Origin: Phycisphaeraceae bacterium
Lineage (GTDB): Bacteria > Planctomycetota > Phycisphaerae > Phycisphaerales > UBA1924
DNA length: 64,000 nucleotides
NCBI GenBank assembly: GCA_019636675.1
Contig: JAHBXC010000002.1
Coordinates: 434,001 to 498,000 of the forward strand
Reading direction: 5' to 3'
Under the pieces are notes generated by a model that did no database searches, had not been told where the DNA came from, and worked only from the letters and a program-made list of their open reading frames with translations. Position numbers and translations under genes: made by a program. Positions within the stretch are counted from its first letter, which is position 1, and each line of letters starts with the position of its first letter. This document shows, in pieces, positions 1-9,189 of the stretch.

Positions 1-432
1 CTCCCCGTCTTCGACCAGCGACAAGGCCAGATCGTGCGGCTAGATGCGGAGCTGCTCGCGTCCGAGAGCCGGCTCGAAGCCCTCGCGATCGAAGTTCGAT
101 CAGAGGTGCGTCGCCTGCGTGACCGGCTCTACGCGATCCGGCACGAAGTGCAGCACTACCGGGATGTCCTGATCCCCCAGCGTGAGCGGATCACCCGTCT
201 CACGCAGGAGCAATACAACTTCATGCTGGCGGACACCTTCGACCTCCTTGCCGCCAAGCGGGAGGAGTTCGCGTCGTACCGCGAGTACCTCGAACGAATC
301 CACGAGTACTGGTCGACGCGCGCCGAACTGGAACGCGCTGTTGGTGGACGCCTGCCCATGCCCGAGCCCTCACCGCGCGAGTCGCCGCCCGCCGAAATTC
401 CCGTCAACCATCACGATCACGGAGACCACTGA
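1..432 (+). CDS. TolC-family outer-membrane efflux channel, C-terminal part
   Basis: The open frame enters from the left edge and stops at 430-432, so only the last 143 residues are present. The opening residues LPVFDQRQGQIVRLDAEL match the hairpin segment of TolC/CusC-type channels (a Leu-Pro-x-Phe-Asp-x-x-x-Gly turn followed by a long coiled-coil helix). The rest is charged helix with heptad-like spacing, ending in a Pro-rich, His-rich tail (HHDHGDH) that could bind metal. The stop overlaps the start of the multicopper oxidase gene (TGATG), so the two are probably translationally coupled. This channel belongs to an RND or similar efflux system lying to the left of the window. It is distinct from the complete TolC-like gene near 6.3 kb. 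Confidence 0.8.
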   Translation, partial: LPVFDQRQGQIVRLDAELLASESRLEALAIEVRSEVRRLRDRLYAIRHEVQHYRDVLIPQRERITRLTQEQYNFMLADTFDLLAAKREEFASYREYLERIHEYWSTRAELERAVGGRLPMPEPSPRESPPAEIPVNHHDHGDH

Positions 433-1703
433 TGCTCGACCGACGCTCATTTCTCGCGGGCAGTCTCGCCGCCGGGGCGGGTGTGATGCTCGTACGGCGC
501 GCCAGCGCCGATGAAACCCCGCCGATCGCGCGGCCCAAGCCTGGCGCCGCGCCGCTGTCGAACCCGGACTACACCCCGGTGGTTACGCCCAACGGCACGA
601 CGATGCCCTATCGACTGCGCGAGGGGGCGAAGGAGTTTCACATCGTTGCGGAGCCGGTCGAGCGCGAGTTCGCCGACGGCATGACGGTGAAGTGCTGGGG
701 ATACAACGGGCAGACGCCTGGCCCGACGATCGAGGTGGTGCAGGGCGATCGCGTGCGCCTCTTTGTGACCAACCGGCTCAGGGAGCACACCAGCATCCAC
801 TGGCACGGGCTGTTCATCCCCTGCGGGATGGACGGCGTGACCGGGCTCACCCAGCCGGGCATCCAGCCCGGCGAGACCTGGGTGTACGAGTTCACCATCC
901 CCGAGCAGCACGGGACATTCATGTATCACCCCCACGCCGACGAGATGACCCAGATGGCGTTCGGCATGATGGGCTTCTTCATCGTCCACCCGCGCGAGCC
1001 CCGGCGCGACCCCATCGACCGCGACTTCGCGATCATGCTCCACAACTGGGCCGTCCATCCGGGGACATACCGGCCCGATCCGGCGGTGATGGTCGACTTC
1101 AACATGTGGACCTTCAACAGCAGGGTGTTCCCGGGCACGGAGCACCTCGTCGCACGGTTAGGTGACCGCGTGCGCGTCCGGCTGGGCAACCTCAGTATGT
1201 GGAACCACCCGATCCATGTCCATGGGCACGCGTGGAAGGTCGTTGCCACCGACGGCGGACAGATTCCTGAGGCCGGGCAATGGCCCGAGACGACCGTGCT
1301 CGTGCCCGTCGGGACCACGCGCGATGTGGAGTTCATCGCCGACAACCCGGGCGACTGGGCGCTCCATTGTCATATGGCTCATCACACCATGAACGCGATG
1401 GCCCACGACATCGCCAACACCGCCGGCGTCGATCAATCGGGTCTCGAAGCGAAGATCCGCTCGATGCTCCCGGGCTACATGGCGATGGGCGAGCACGGCA
1501 TGGCGGAGATGCAAGACATGGCCGAGCACATGCCCGGCCCGCGCAACACGCTCCCGATGATGTCGGGCAAGGGACAGTTCGGGAATATCGAGATGGGGGG
1601 GATGTTTACGGTGCTCAAGGTCCGGGAGGCCCTGTCGTCGTACGAAGATCCCGGCTGGTACCGGTTCCCGGAGGGATCGGTCGCGCGAAAGACTGAACCG
1701 TGA
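432..1703 (+). CDS. Multicopper oxidase, Tat-exported (copper oxidase)
   Basis: This 423-residue protein starts with a twin-arginine signal (DRRSFLAG, then a hydrophobic stretch to about residue 26), so it is exported folded. The four copper-ligand motifs of multicopper oxidases are visible: HWHG at 123-126, HPHAD at 166-170, HPIHVHGH from 259 and HCHMAHHTM from 312, which carries the type 1/type 3 Cys-His ligands. The C-terminal third is Met- and His-rich (MAMGEHGMAEMQDMAEHM), as in copper-tolerance oxidases of the CueO/CopA group. The likely role is periplasmic oxidation of Cu(I) to less toxic Cu(II). The start overlaps the preceding stop, so it is in an operon with an efflux channel. Substrate specificity is inferred from the motifs and from the copper genes around it. 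Confidence 0.9.
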   Translation: MLDRRSFLAGSLAAGAGVMLVRRASADETPPIARPKPGAAPLSNPDYTPVVTPNGTTMPYRLREGAKEFHIVAEPVEREFADGMTVKCWGYNGQTPGPTIEVVQGDRVRLFVTNRLREHTSIHWHGLFIPCGMDGVTGLTQPGIQPGETWVYEFTIPEQHGTFMYHPHADEMTQMAFGMMGFFIVHPREPRRDPIDRDFAIMLHNWAVHPGTYRPDPAVMVDFNMWTFNSRVFPGTEHLVARLGDRVRVRLGNLSMWNHPIHVHGHAWKVVATDGGQIPEAGQWPETTVLVPVGTTRDVEFIADNPGDWALHCHMAHHTMNAMAHDIANTAGVDQSGLEAKIRSMLPGYMAMGEHGMAEMQDMAEHMPGPRNTLPMMSGKGQFGNIEMGGMFTVLKVREALSSYEDPGWYRFPEGSVARKTEP

Positions 1704-1731
1704 CGACATGATCGCGCGGAAAGGACAGACC

Positions 1732-2198
1732 ATGAGTACAGCGGAATAGAAGAAGAACAGCCGGAGTCTGGCCGGTTCGGTCGCCATTGGCACAGGTGTG
1801 ATGATCAGCGCTGGGATCTTCGCGCTCACCGGACAGGTCGCCGAGCTGACCGGCGGGCTGTTCCCGCTGGCGTTCCTCGCCGCCGCCGTGGTCGTCGCGT
1901 TCAGCGCGTACTCCTGCGTCAAGGTATCCAACACCTACCCCTGCGCGGGCGGCCTCGCGATGATCCTCCAGCAAGCGTACGGGCCCGGCGTCGTCACGGC
2001 CGGGGGGGCCATCCTGATGTACTTCTCGATGGTCATCACCGAGAGCCTCGTGCCCAGACCGCTCCACTTGTTCTTGCCCTTGCTGTCGCGGTTGTCGCCG
2101 CCACCTTGACGGCCGAATGGCTGTTCCTGAAGCGGGCGGCGATCGTTCATCCTCCGAGGAAACCTCTTGACAAGGCCGGCGGCGACATATACCCTTAG
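1732..2198 (+). pseudogene. Broken amino-acid/polyamine permease remnant (APC superfamily)
   Basis: An ATG at 1732 is followed by an in-frame TAG at 1747-1749. The same frame then stays open from about 1750 to 2109 and encodes a typical APC-superfamily start (SVAIGTGVMISAGIFALTGQ, then two hydrophobic helices and a Tyr-Pro-x-Ala-Gly-Gly motif). After ITESLV near 2055 the frame loses similarity. From 2061 a different frame (to the TAG at 2196-2198) encodes a hydrophobic helix followed by EWLFLKRAAIV, which looks like the last transmembrane part of such a permease. The simplest reading is an early nonsense mutation plus a large internal deletion that joined the two ends out of frame. The remnant overlaps the promoter region of the downstream CsoR gene. 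Confidence 0.7.
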
Positions 2199-2210
2199 GG
2201 GGTATGGGTA
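2167..2210 (+). promoter_or_regulatory. CsoR promoter and copper operator
   Basis: TTGACA at 2167-2172 is a perfect -35 box. About 17 bases on lies a weak -10 region inside the sequence TATACCC-TTA-GGGGGTAT (2188-2205), an inverted repeat of the kind bound by CsoR-type copper repressors (TACCC with GGGTA arms). The operator overlaps both the -10 region and the ATG at 2204. Repressor binding would block transcription directly, and the transcript would have almost no 5' leader. Confidence 0.7.
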
Positions 2211-2512
2211 CAAAGCCAAGCAGCCGATCCGCCTCCGGCGTCTGCGCAGAGCAGCGAGCCGCCAACCTCGCCCGGCTGAGACGCATCGAAGGGCAAATCC
2301 GCGGCATCGCGCAGATGGTCGAGCACGACCGTTACTGCGTGGATGTGTTGACGCAGATCGCGGCGGCGCAATCGGCGCTGCGCTCTGTTGGCAAGGAGTT
2401 GATGCGTCACCACCTGAAGCACTGCGTCGCCGATGCCGCGAAGCTCGGGAAGGCGGAGTTTGAAGCCGCGAGTGATGAGCTGATCGACATGTTGTTCAAG
2501 AACGCCCGATAG
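2204..2512 (+). CDS. csoR: CsoR-family copper-sensing repressor
   Basis: A 102-residue all-helical protein of the CsoR/RcnR family. The core LARLRRIEGQIRGI is the family signature. The Cu(I) ligand pattern Cys-His-Cys is present as Cys45, His70 and Cys74 (YCVDVL and HHLKHC). This metal set supports copper rather than nickel or formaldehyde sensing. The ATG lies inside the operator itself, and no other start codon precedes the conserved core, so the gene is probably translated from a leaderless mRNA. It is followed by copA with only the Shine-Dalgarno between them, and the stop codon overlaps that AGGAG. The two should form an autoregulated copper-induced operon, with Cu(I) binding releasing the repressor. 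Confidence 0.9.
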   Translation: MGTKPSSRSASGVCAEQRAANLARLRRIEGQIRGIAQMVEHDRYCVDVLTQIAAAQSALRSVGKELMRHHLKHCVADAAKLGKAEFEAASDELIDMLFKNAR

Positions 2513-2521
2513 GAGTGTCCG

Positions 2522-4876
2522 ATGCCCAAGGATCCAGTCTGCGGCATGGATGTGATGGAATCAGCGGCAGCTGCGCGTGTTCGGCATGCTGGCATGGAGC
2601 ATCTGTTCTGCAGCAAGGGGTGCGCGGAGAAGTTCCGGGCTCACCCCGAGCGGTATGTCAGCGCGGCGCCGAGAACTTCCGGCGGCGGTCATTCGTGCTG
2701 TTCGAATGGGCACGGCGATCGGGCATCGGTTCCGGCGCAAGGTCCCAAAGACGCGATCTATACCTGCCCGATGCACCCCGAGGTCAGGCAGGTCGGCCCG
2801 GGCGACTGCCCGATCTGCGGCATGGCGCTCGAACCCCTCGACGCGACGGCGGAGCAGGACCTTTCCGAACTCCGCGACATGACGAGGCGGTTCTGGATCA
2901 GCGCTGTCTTCTCTGCGCCGCTCCTGCTGTATGTCATGGGCAACATGCTCTTCGATCACCCGTTCCATCGTGTGGTCAGTCCGGCGGTTTCGCAGTGGGC
3001 CGAGCTCGTGCTCGCCTCGCCCGTCGTGCTGTGGGGCGCGTGGCCGTTCTTCGTGCGCGGCGTGCGCTCGATCCGGGCACTCTCGCCCAACATGTGGACG
3101 CTGATCACGATCGGCGTTTCGATCGCGTATGTATTCAGCGTGGTCGCGACGGTCGCGCCGGGTCTGTTCCCCCAGGGCTTGCGCGACGCGTCGGGGCGCG
3201 TGCCCGTCTACTTCGAGGCCGCGGCGGTCATCGTCACGCTCGTGCTCCTCGGGCAGGTCATGGAGTTGCGCGCGCGCCAGCGCACCGGGAGCGCCATCCG
3301 GGAACTCCTTGAGCTGGCGCCGCCCTTCGCCAGGCGGATCCTGGCGGACGGTGGGGAGGAAGATGTCCCGGTCGATCGGCTCGCGCCGGGCGACCTCGTG
3401 CGCGTGCGCCCCGGCGACAAGGTCCCCATCGACGGCGAGGTCGTGGAGGGACGAAGCTCGGTAGACGAATCGATGCTCACCGGCGAGCCGATCCCCGTCG
3501 GGAAAGGCTCCGGCGATCCCGTCACCGGAGGCACGCTCAACAAGACCGGCTCCTTCGTGCTGCGCGTGAGCCGCGTGGGAGCGGAGACGACACTGGCGCA
3601 GATCGTACAGATGGTCGCCGACGCCCAGCGTTCGCGCGCGCCGATCCAGCGCCTCGCCGACGCCGTCTCGTCGTGGTTTGTCCCGGCAGTCGTGGTGATC
3701 GCGATGATCTCGTTCGTTGTGTGGCTCACGATCGGGCCCTCGCCCTCGCTGGGCTACGCGCTCGTCGCCGCGGTGTCGGTGCTCATCATCGCGTGCCCGT
3801 GCGCGCTTGGGCTCGCGACCCCGATGTCGATCATGGTCGCTGCAGGACAGGGCGCCAAGCAGGGCGTCCTCATCAAGAACGCCGCGGCGCTCCAGAAGCT
3901 TGAATCCGTGGACACGGTCGTCGTTGACAAGACCGGCACGCTCACCGAGGGACACCCCAAACTCGTGGAGGCGCGCGTCGTGGGCGGGGGCGAGGAGTCA
4001 CGCGTGCTCGCGCTGCTGGCGGCGGCCGAGCGCGGGAGTGAGCATCCGCTTGCCGAGGCGATCATCGAGGGGCTCGAGGCACGATCCACCGAGCGGTTCA
4101 GCGCTTCCTCGTTCGAGAGCGTGACGGGCAAGGGCATCGTGGCGACTGTCGAAGGATCGCGCGTCGCGATCGGGTCCCCGCGCATGATGGAAGACGAGGG
4201 GGTCGATATAGCCAGGCTTGCGGAAGCCGCAGATGCGCACCGTCGCGAGGGCGGTACGGCGATGTTCGCCGCGATCGACGGCGAACTCGCGGCGTTGCTC
4301 GCGGTGGCGGATCCGATCAAGGCAACCACGCGCGACGCGATCAGGGCGCTCCATGCTCGCGGGCTCGTCGTCGTCATGCTCACCGGCGACAACAGGACCA
4401 CCGCCGAAGCGATCGCGAAGCAGCTCGACATCGACCAGGTCCACGCCGAGGTGCTTCCAGAGCAAAAAGCGGAGAAGATCCGCGCTCTCCAGGCCGAAGG
4501 TCGCACGGTCGCGATGGCGGGAGACGGCGTCAACGACGCGCCGGCGCTCGCCCAAGCCGATGTCGGCGTCGCGATGGGCACCGGGGCGGGGGTTGCCATC
4601 GAGAGCGCCGGGATCACCCTCGTCGGAGGCGATCTCAACGGGATCGTTCGCGCGCACCGGCTCAGCCGAGCGACCATGCGCAACATACGCCAGAATCTGT
4701 TTTTCGCGTTCGTCTACAACGCGGCCGGGGTCCCCGTCGCCGCTGGCGTCCTCTACCCCGTCTTCGGCGTGCTGCTGAGCCCGATGATCGCCGCCGCTGC
4801 GATGGCGTTCAGTTCGGTGTCGGTCATCGCGAACGCCCTGCGGCTGCGGCTCATCGTCAAACCCCAGTCGCGTTGA
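2522..4876 (+). CDS. copA: Copper-translocating P1B-type ATPase
   Basis: A 784-residue P1B ATPase that exports Cu(I) from the cytoplasm using ATP. In order it has a YHS-like N-terminal metal domain (KDPVCGMDV, then CSKGCAEKF), a second heavy-metal-binding domain (YTCPMHPEV and [10 protein letters not shown]), membrane helices, the transport motif CPC at 425-427, the phosphorylated Asp469 in DKTGT, the HP motif (SEHPLAEA) and the hinge GDGVNDAP from about 667. The actuator motif reads LTGEPIPV, the usual form in this family. The start follows AGGAG by six bases. It lies directly behind csoR, which very probably controls it. The YHS plus CPMHP N-terminus, instead of ferredoxin-like CxxC domains, is common in environmental CopA proteins. 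Confidence 0.94.
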   Translation: MPKDPVCGMDVMESAAAARVRHAGMEHLFCSKGCAEKFRAHPERYVSAAPRTSGGGHSCCSNGHGDRASVPAQGPKDAIYTCPMHPEVRQVGPGDCPICGMALEPLDATAEQDLSELRDMTRRFWISAVFSAPLLLYVMGNMLFDHPFHRVVSPAVSQWAELVLASPVVLWGAWPFFVRGVRSIRALSPNMWTLITIGVSIAYVFSVVATVAPGLFPQGLRDASGRVPVYFEAAAVIVTLVLLGQVMELRARQRTGSAIRELLELAPPFARRILADGGEEDVPVDRLAPGDLVRVRPGDKVPIDGEVVEGRSSVDESMLTGEPIPVGKGSGDPVTGGTLNKTGSFVLRVSRVGAETTLAQIVQMVADAQRSRAPIQRLADAVSSWFVPAVVVIAMISFVVWLTIGPSPSLGYALVAAVSVLIIACPCALGLATPMSIMVAAGQGAKQGVLIKNAAALQKLESVDTVVVDKTGTLTEGHPKLVEARVVGGGEESRVLALLAAAERGSEHPLAEAIIEGLEARSTERFSASSFESVTGKGIVATVEGSRVAIGSPRMMEDEGVDIARLAEAADAHRREGGTAMFAAIDGELAALLAVADPIKATTRDAIRALHARGLVVVMLTGDNRTTAEAIAKQLDIDQVHAEVLPEQKAEKIRALQAEGRTVAMAGDGVNDAPALAQADVGVAMGTGAGVAIESAGITLVGGDLNGIVRAHRLSRATMRNIRQNLFFAFVYNAAGVPVAAGVLYPVFGVLLSPMIAAAAMAFSSVSVIANALRLRLIVKPQSR

Positions 4877-4919
4877 ACATTCGCGAGTCCCGCGCGACCG
4901 CTTCGGGAGGAAGGGTTTC

Positions 4920-5594
4920 ATGGACAACGCTGTTGCGCTCGTGCAGGCCTACCTGCGCGTGAATGGGTACCTGACGGTCACCGAGTTCCCCGTGGTGCAA
5001 GCGGCGGACGCTGGCGGGTATCGTGCCGCGACGGACCTCGATGTCCTGGCGTTCCGGTTCGGGCGCGCGAGCGTTGCCGGGCAGGCGGTCACGGCCTCGG
5101 GCCGATCCCACGGCCCGACACTCCCGGTCGATCCCACGCTCGACGCGCGTGCAGACCTCCCTGATATGATCATCGGTGAGGTCAAGGAGGGCCGCGCATC
5201 GCTCAATCAGGGCGCGATCGACAAGGCCGTCCTCAGCGCCGCGCTCGCGCGATTCGGATGCTGTGATCCCGAGGACGCTCGTCCCGTCGTGCAGGAGTTG
5301 ATCCGCCGCGGCAGAGCGACCATGGCGCACGGCCATCGCGTCCGACTGATCGCATTCGGATCGCATCCCCCGGAATCGTCTTCCCCTCGCCACGATGTGA
5401 TCCTGCTCGGGCATGTGCTGTCCTATCTTCGTCAGCACCTACGGGCGCACTGGGCCGTGTACCAGGTTTCAGACACGAAAGACCCTGCTTTGGGGTTTCT
5501 GAAGCTGCTGGAGAAGGCTGGCGTCGATGCTCGCCTACATGGCGATGACCGAGGGGATGGCAACCCCGGTCCGGGTCCATCATCCGGCGTATAG
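4920..5594 (+). CDS. Unknown protein with PD-(D/E)XK nuclease-like signature
   Basis: A 224-residue protein that I do not recognise as a named family. The first half has a pattern seen in PD-(D/E)XK nuclease folds: a helical start, then TDLDVLAFRFG (Asp pair at the end of a strand), and later DMIIGEVKEG, an E-x-K motif on a strand, followed by a helix. This fits a Holliday-resolvase or restriction-like core such as the VRR or Mrr types. The C-terminal 25 residues are Gly/Pro-rich and probably disordered. A GGAGG lies about ten bases before the ATG. It follows copA at a 43-base distance and could be co-transcribed with it. The nuclease idea rests on the motif alone; no role in metal resistance is evident. 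Confidence 0.55.
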   Translation: MDNAVALVQAYLRVNGYLTVTEFPVVQAADAGGYRAATDLDVLAFRFGRASVAGQAVTASGRSHGPTLPVDPTLDARADLPDMIIGEVKEGRASLNQGAIDKAVLSAALARFGCCDPEDARPVVQELIRRGRATMAHGHRVRLIAFGSHPPESSSPRHDVILLGHVLSYLRQHLRAHWAVYQVSDTKDPALGFLKLLEKAGVDARLHGDDRGDGNPGPGPSSGV

Positions 5595-5649
5595 GGCGAT
5601 CACTCGAGCGTGATGGACGCTTTCGAAGTCAGCCGATACTCTTAGGACG

Positions 5650-6195
5650 ATGCATCGCCCCATCCCAGCGCATGTTCCTCGATCCGGGCGCCGTTCCGCG
5701 GCATCGGTGGCGGTGCGCATGCTTGTAGTGGGGTTTATGATCCCGCTGCTGGTGCTCAGTCTCTTCCGGGGCTCCGATGTGCTTGTCCACGGGCATCAGG
5801 GGGAGTCGGCGCACCTGCACATGGCGCCGCTGAGCATCGCGGGCGGCGCGGCTGCGGCCGCGGCCAGGCACGACGAGGCCCACGGGCACTCCCACGCCCA
5901 CGATCACGGCGCTCCCGCGAGCGACTCGGACGATTCGCCGCTCGGCTTGCAGGTGACGATCCACGATCACGAGCAACTTCCGTCAAGGAGGGTGCAGGTC
6001 GCCTCCGACGCGGAAGTTTTGGCGGAAGTGTTGATTAATCCGGTCGTCATCGACGCGTGGGCGTCGTTGCTGCTCGCTCTGGCCGATGACATCGCCGGCC
6101 CGGAGCGACCTCCGACGAGGTTGTCCAGCGTCGAACGCACGAGTGGGCGCTTCAGCGACCGGCGTGCACGCACGAGCAACGCCTTCCTGATTTGA
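5650..6195 (+). CDS. His-rich membrane-anchored protein of the efflux locus
   Basis: A 181-residue protein with one hydrophobic segment near the N-terminus (about residues 19-40), then a His-rich stretch in the region facing away from the cytoplasm (HGHQGESAHLHM, and EAHGHSHAHDHG around residue 80). Such His clusters bind Zn, Cu, Co or Ni in periplasmic metal-handling proteins. It sits just before a complete RND efflux operon, an arrangement often seen for small periplasmic metal-binding proteins in czc/cus loci. There is no clear family match. A weak TTAGGA precedes the ATG. The C-terminal 60 residues are polar and unremarkable. Confidence 0.6.
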   Translation: MHRPIPAHVPRSGRRSAASVAVRMLVVGFMIPLLVLSLFRGSDVLVHGHQGESAHLHMAPLSIAGGAAAAAARHDEAHGHSHAHDHGAPASDSDDSPLGLQVTIHDHEQLPSRRVQVASDAEVLAEVLINPVVIDAWASLLLALADDIAGPERPPTRLSSVERTSGRFSDRRARTSNAFLI

Positions 6196-6316
6196 ACGAG
6201 AGACAGTTCTTCGTGCCGCGACCTCGGGGATGAGGTAAGCGGTGTCGTTGTCCTGTCCCGGGCCGGCGTGCCCACTCCTCATGTTCATCAGGAATACTTC
6301 CGTGGCATGCTCTTTC

Positions 6317-7804
6317 ATGCGCGAGCGTTTTCGACCGGGATCTTCCCGGTTCAATCGGATCAATCGACCACGCCCAAGGGCAACGGGGATCGCCGCGACG
6401 GTGCTGTTGCTGGTCGGCGGCTGCCGCGGCTACGAGGCCGCGCCGCTCGACCTGTCGGCGCACCGGGACGCGTGGCGGGCTCGAACGCCGTCTGATGACC
6501 CTGTCGTGGAGTTTGCTCGGCGTCTGGCTCGGTCCGGTGAGCCGGGTGTGTTCGACCTCACCGACGGGCTTAGTCTCGCCGAGGGTGAGATCGTGTCGCT
6601 GGTGTTCAACCCGGACCTGCGCCTTGCCCGGCTGCGGGCCGGGGTTGCGGCGGCGACGGCGGAGCATGCCGGGCTGTGGGACGACCCGCAGATCGGCGTC
6701 GACTTCCTGTCGCTGACAGAAAGCGCGCCCAATCCACTGGTCGTCACGCCCGGGTTGTCGTTCACGATCCCGATCTCCGGTCGGCTCGAAGCCGAGAAGG
6801 CCCGCGCGGACGCGGCGCTCGCTGCGGAGCTGACGCGGGTCGCCGAGCGGGAGTGGCAGACTCGTGTGGAGGTCAGAAAGGCGTGGCTGCGATGGTCGGC
6901 GGCTCTGTTGAGGGCCGAACAGACCGAGCGGCTGCTCGCGTCCATCGAGTCGCTCGTCGGTTCCACCGCGAGACTCGCCGAAGCGGGTGAGATCGTGCGG
7001 ACCGAAGCGGCGCTGTTCATCATTGAGCAGGGGAGTCAGCGCCAGTCGCTCCTTCGCGCTCGGGGGGAGGCGGCTGAAGCCGAGCAGACTCTGCGATCTC
7101 TGATGGGGCTTGCCCCTGACGCGCCGCTTGAACTCGTGCCTACGGTCGTCCTGCAGGCGGCGCCCGAGGACATGACGCCCGACGCGATCGCAGAACGCAA
7201 CCTCACGCTTGTACGGCTCCGCGAGGAGTATGAGATCGCCGAGCAAACGCTCCGGCGAGAGGTGCGCAGGCAGTATCCCGACCTGACGATCGGCCCCCTC
7301 GCCGAATTCGACCGGGGCGACACGCTCCTGGGCTTCTCGCTGGCGCTGCCGATACCGATCCTGAACGCGAACAAGCAGGGCATCGCCGAAGCCCACGCCG
7401 AGCGCGACCTGGCGCGGGCGGGGTTCGAGACCGCGTACGAGCGGCTCACCGGATCAGTCGCGGCGACCCGCGCGCGTCTCGCCAACTTCCGCGAGCAACT
7501 GGAGTTCATCGAGACAGATATGGCCCCGATGGTTGACCGGCAACTCACCGACGCGCGGAGCCTGCTCCAACTCGGCGAGAGCGGCACGCTCGTCCTCCTC
7601 GAAAGCCTGACGCGCGTCGCGCAGACGCGGATGGCCGTCATCGACGCGCGGCTGGGCGAGTCGCTCGCGATAGCGGAACTCGCCCTGCTCGTCGGTCCCC
7701 CTACGACGCCGACCGTCCAGCCATCGAACCCCCAACTCCCGAATGCGACCGAGATCGCCCCCCTGACGCACGAGGGCGACGCCGCCCGCGAGGTGAATCC
7801 ATGA
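6317..7804 (+). CDS. TolC-family outer-membrane lipoprotein of RND efflux system
   Basis: The protein is 495 residues long from the ATG at 6317. A hydrophobic stretch leads to a lipobox (LLLVGGC, Cys36 from this start), so it is a lipid-anchored TolC/CusC-type channel. Two repeats of long amphipathic helices follow, with the repeat signature LPIPILNANKQGIAEAHAERDLARAGFE in the second half. The start is uncertain: the frame is open back to a GTG at 6242, but the extra residues are not signal-like and no Shine-Dalgarno is clear for either. The stop TGA overlaps the ATG of the adaptor gene (ATGA), indicating coupling. Together with the next two genes it should span the envelope to expel metal cations. 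Confidence 0.88.
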   Translation: MRERFRPGSSRFNRINRPRPRATGIAATVLLLVGGCRGYEAAPLDLSAHRDAWRARTPSDDPVVEFARRLARSGEPGVFDLTDGLSLAEGEIVSLVFNPDLRLARLRAGVAAATAEHAGLWDDPQIGVDFLSLTESAPNPLVVTPGLSFTIPISGRLEAEKARADAALAAELTRVAEREWQTRVEVRKAWLRWSAALLRAEQTERLLASIESLVGSTARLAEAGEIVRTEAALFIIEQGSQRQSLLRARGEAAEAEQTLRSLMGLAPDAPLELVPTVVLQAAPEDMTPDAIAERNLTLVRLREEYEIAEQTLRREVRRQYPDLTIGPLAEFDRGDTLLGFSLALPIPILNANKQGIAEAHAERDLARAGFETAYERLTGSVAATRARLANFREQLEFIETDMAPMVDRQLTDARSLLQLGESGTLVLLESLTRVAQTRMAVIDARLGESLAIAELALLVGPPTTPTVQPSNPQLPNATEIAPLTHEGDAAREVNP

Positions 7805-9174
7805 CATGCACGCCAACTCGACTCCGCCGACTCTTGACGCTCTCTCTGCTCGTGACGCTGGTGGCAGCGGGCTGCTCGCGCACGAGCGATCGCGCCGGCG
7901 CGCCCCAGCAGGAAGCACCCGCGACCGCGGCGACCAACCGCATCGACATCCCCGCGACCGTGCGGACGAACCTGGGTATCACGATGGTCAAGGTCGAGCG
8001 CCGATTCGTGGAGAGCACCATCCGTGTCCCCGGGGCGTTCGAGCTCCAGCCGCTCGCCCGGCACGAGTACCGCCTGAAGTTGCCCGGGACCGTTCAACTC
8101 GAAGTCGACCAGTACCAGCGGGTCCAGCCGGGGGATCTGCTCTATCGCTTCCGCTCGCCGCAATGGCCAGAACTGGAGCACGAGATCATCGTCGGCGAGC
8201 AGGACATCCAGTCGGCGATGGCCGAGATGGAGGTCGTCCGGGCTCGCATCGATGAAGCCGAGCAACGATTGGATGTCACGCGGCGGCGTCTGGCGTCATT
8301 GACCGATGCCGAGATCCGCAGCGCCGAACTCGAAGCGCAGGCCGCGGAGACGGAGGCGAGCCTGCCCCGGCTGCGCGCCGAGTTGCGTCTGGCAGAGACC
8401 AAGCGCGCCAATGGAGAGCGGACCCGCGAGCACGCGCTGCACCGCGCTTCGGCGGCCTCGGGCATCCCGACAGACCGGCTCACCGCCCCCGTCGAGCACG
8501 AGGGGCTGAAAGTCCCCGTCTATCAGACCATCGAATGGATCGAGGTGCGTGCCACCGAGCCCGGCGTGGTGGAAACCCTGGCCATCACTGACGGATCTTT
8601 TGCGGAATCACCGTCCCTCGTGTTGTCCACCGTTGATCCTAGCCAGGTTCGATTCCGTGCGCTGGCGCTCCAGTCCGACCTCGCGCGGCTCGGGTTGACG
8701 CCCCGGGGGCGTCTCGTGCCGCCCTCGACGCCCGGCGTCTCGCTCAGCGACGGGGTCGAGGCGTCGGTCATGATCGGGCTCGAGGCACACCCTTCGCAGC
8801 GGACCGTCACGCTCATAGCAACGCCTTCCGAGAGCCGGCCGTGGATGAGGCCGGGTATATCCGCGTTCCTCGAGGTTGTGGCGGAATCCAGCGGAGGTCC
8901 CGCGCTGGCAATCCCCCGGGCCGCGATCGTCAAGGACGGCATCACGCATGTCTTCTTCCGGCGCGACCCCCAGGATCCCAACAAAGCGATCCGGGTCGAG
9001 GCCGACATGGGCGTCGACGACGGGCGATGGGTCGTGATCCACAGCGGGCTTTCGCTCAACGACGAGGTCATCCTGAACGGCGCGTACGAACTCAAGCTCG
9101 CCAGCGAGCAGAGCGGCGCGACGCAGAAGGGCGGCCACTTCCACGCCGACGGCGCCTTCCACGGCGAACACTGA
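7801..9174 (+). CDS. RND efflux periplasmic adaptor (CusB/CzcB type)
   Basis: A 457-residue membrane-fusion protein. The N-terminus is a lipoprotein signal (LVTLVAAGC, Cys25). It continues with a barrel-sandwich hybrid half (GTVQLEVDQYQRVQPGDLLYRF), a long coiled-coil hairpin (residues about 130-220), the second lipoyl half and a beta-barrel domain. The C-terminus is His-rich (GGHFHADGAFHGEH), a feature of heavy-metal adaptors that may pass metal to the pump. It overlaps the TolC gene by four bases and is 15 bases before the permease gene, with AAAGGAG in between. It forms the periplasmic bridge of the tripartite pump. Confidence 0.9.
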   Translation: MTCTPTRLRRLLTLSLLVTLVAAGCSRTSDRAGAPQQEAPATAATNRIDIPATVRTNLGITMVKVERRFVESTIRVPGAFELQPLARHEYRLKLPGTVQLEVDQYQRVQPGDLLYRFRSPQWPELEHEIIVGEQDIQSAMAEMEVVRARIDEAEQRLDVTRRRLASLTDAEIRSAELEAQAAETEASLPRLRAELRLAETKRANGERTREHALHRASAASGIPTDRLTAPVEHEGLKVPVYQTIEWIEVRATEPGVVETLAITDGSFAESPSLVLSTVDPSQVRFRALALQSDLARLGLTPRGRLVPPSTPGVSLSDGVEASVMIGLEAHPSQRTVTLIATPSESRPWMRPGISAFLEVVAESSGGPALAIPRAAIVKDGITHVFFRRDPQDPNKAIRVEADMGVDDGRWVVIHSGLSLNDEVILNGAYELKLASEQSGATQKGGHFHADGAFHGEH

Positions 9175-9189
9175 AAGGAGCGAGATCTC

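Noticed and set aside
3754..4686. Long minus-strand frame opposite copA
   Set aside because: Ser/Arg/Ala-rich composition typical of the complement of GC-rich coding DNA; the plus strand encodes full P-type ATPase motifs.
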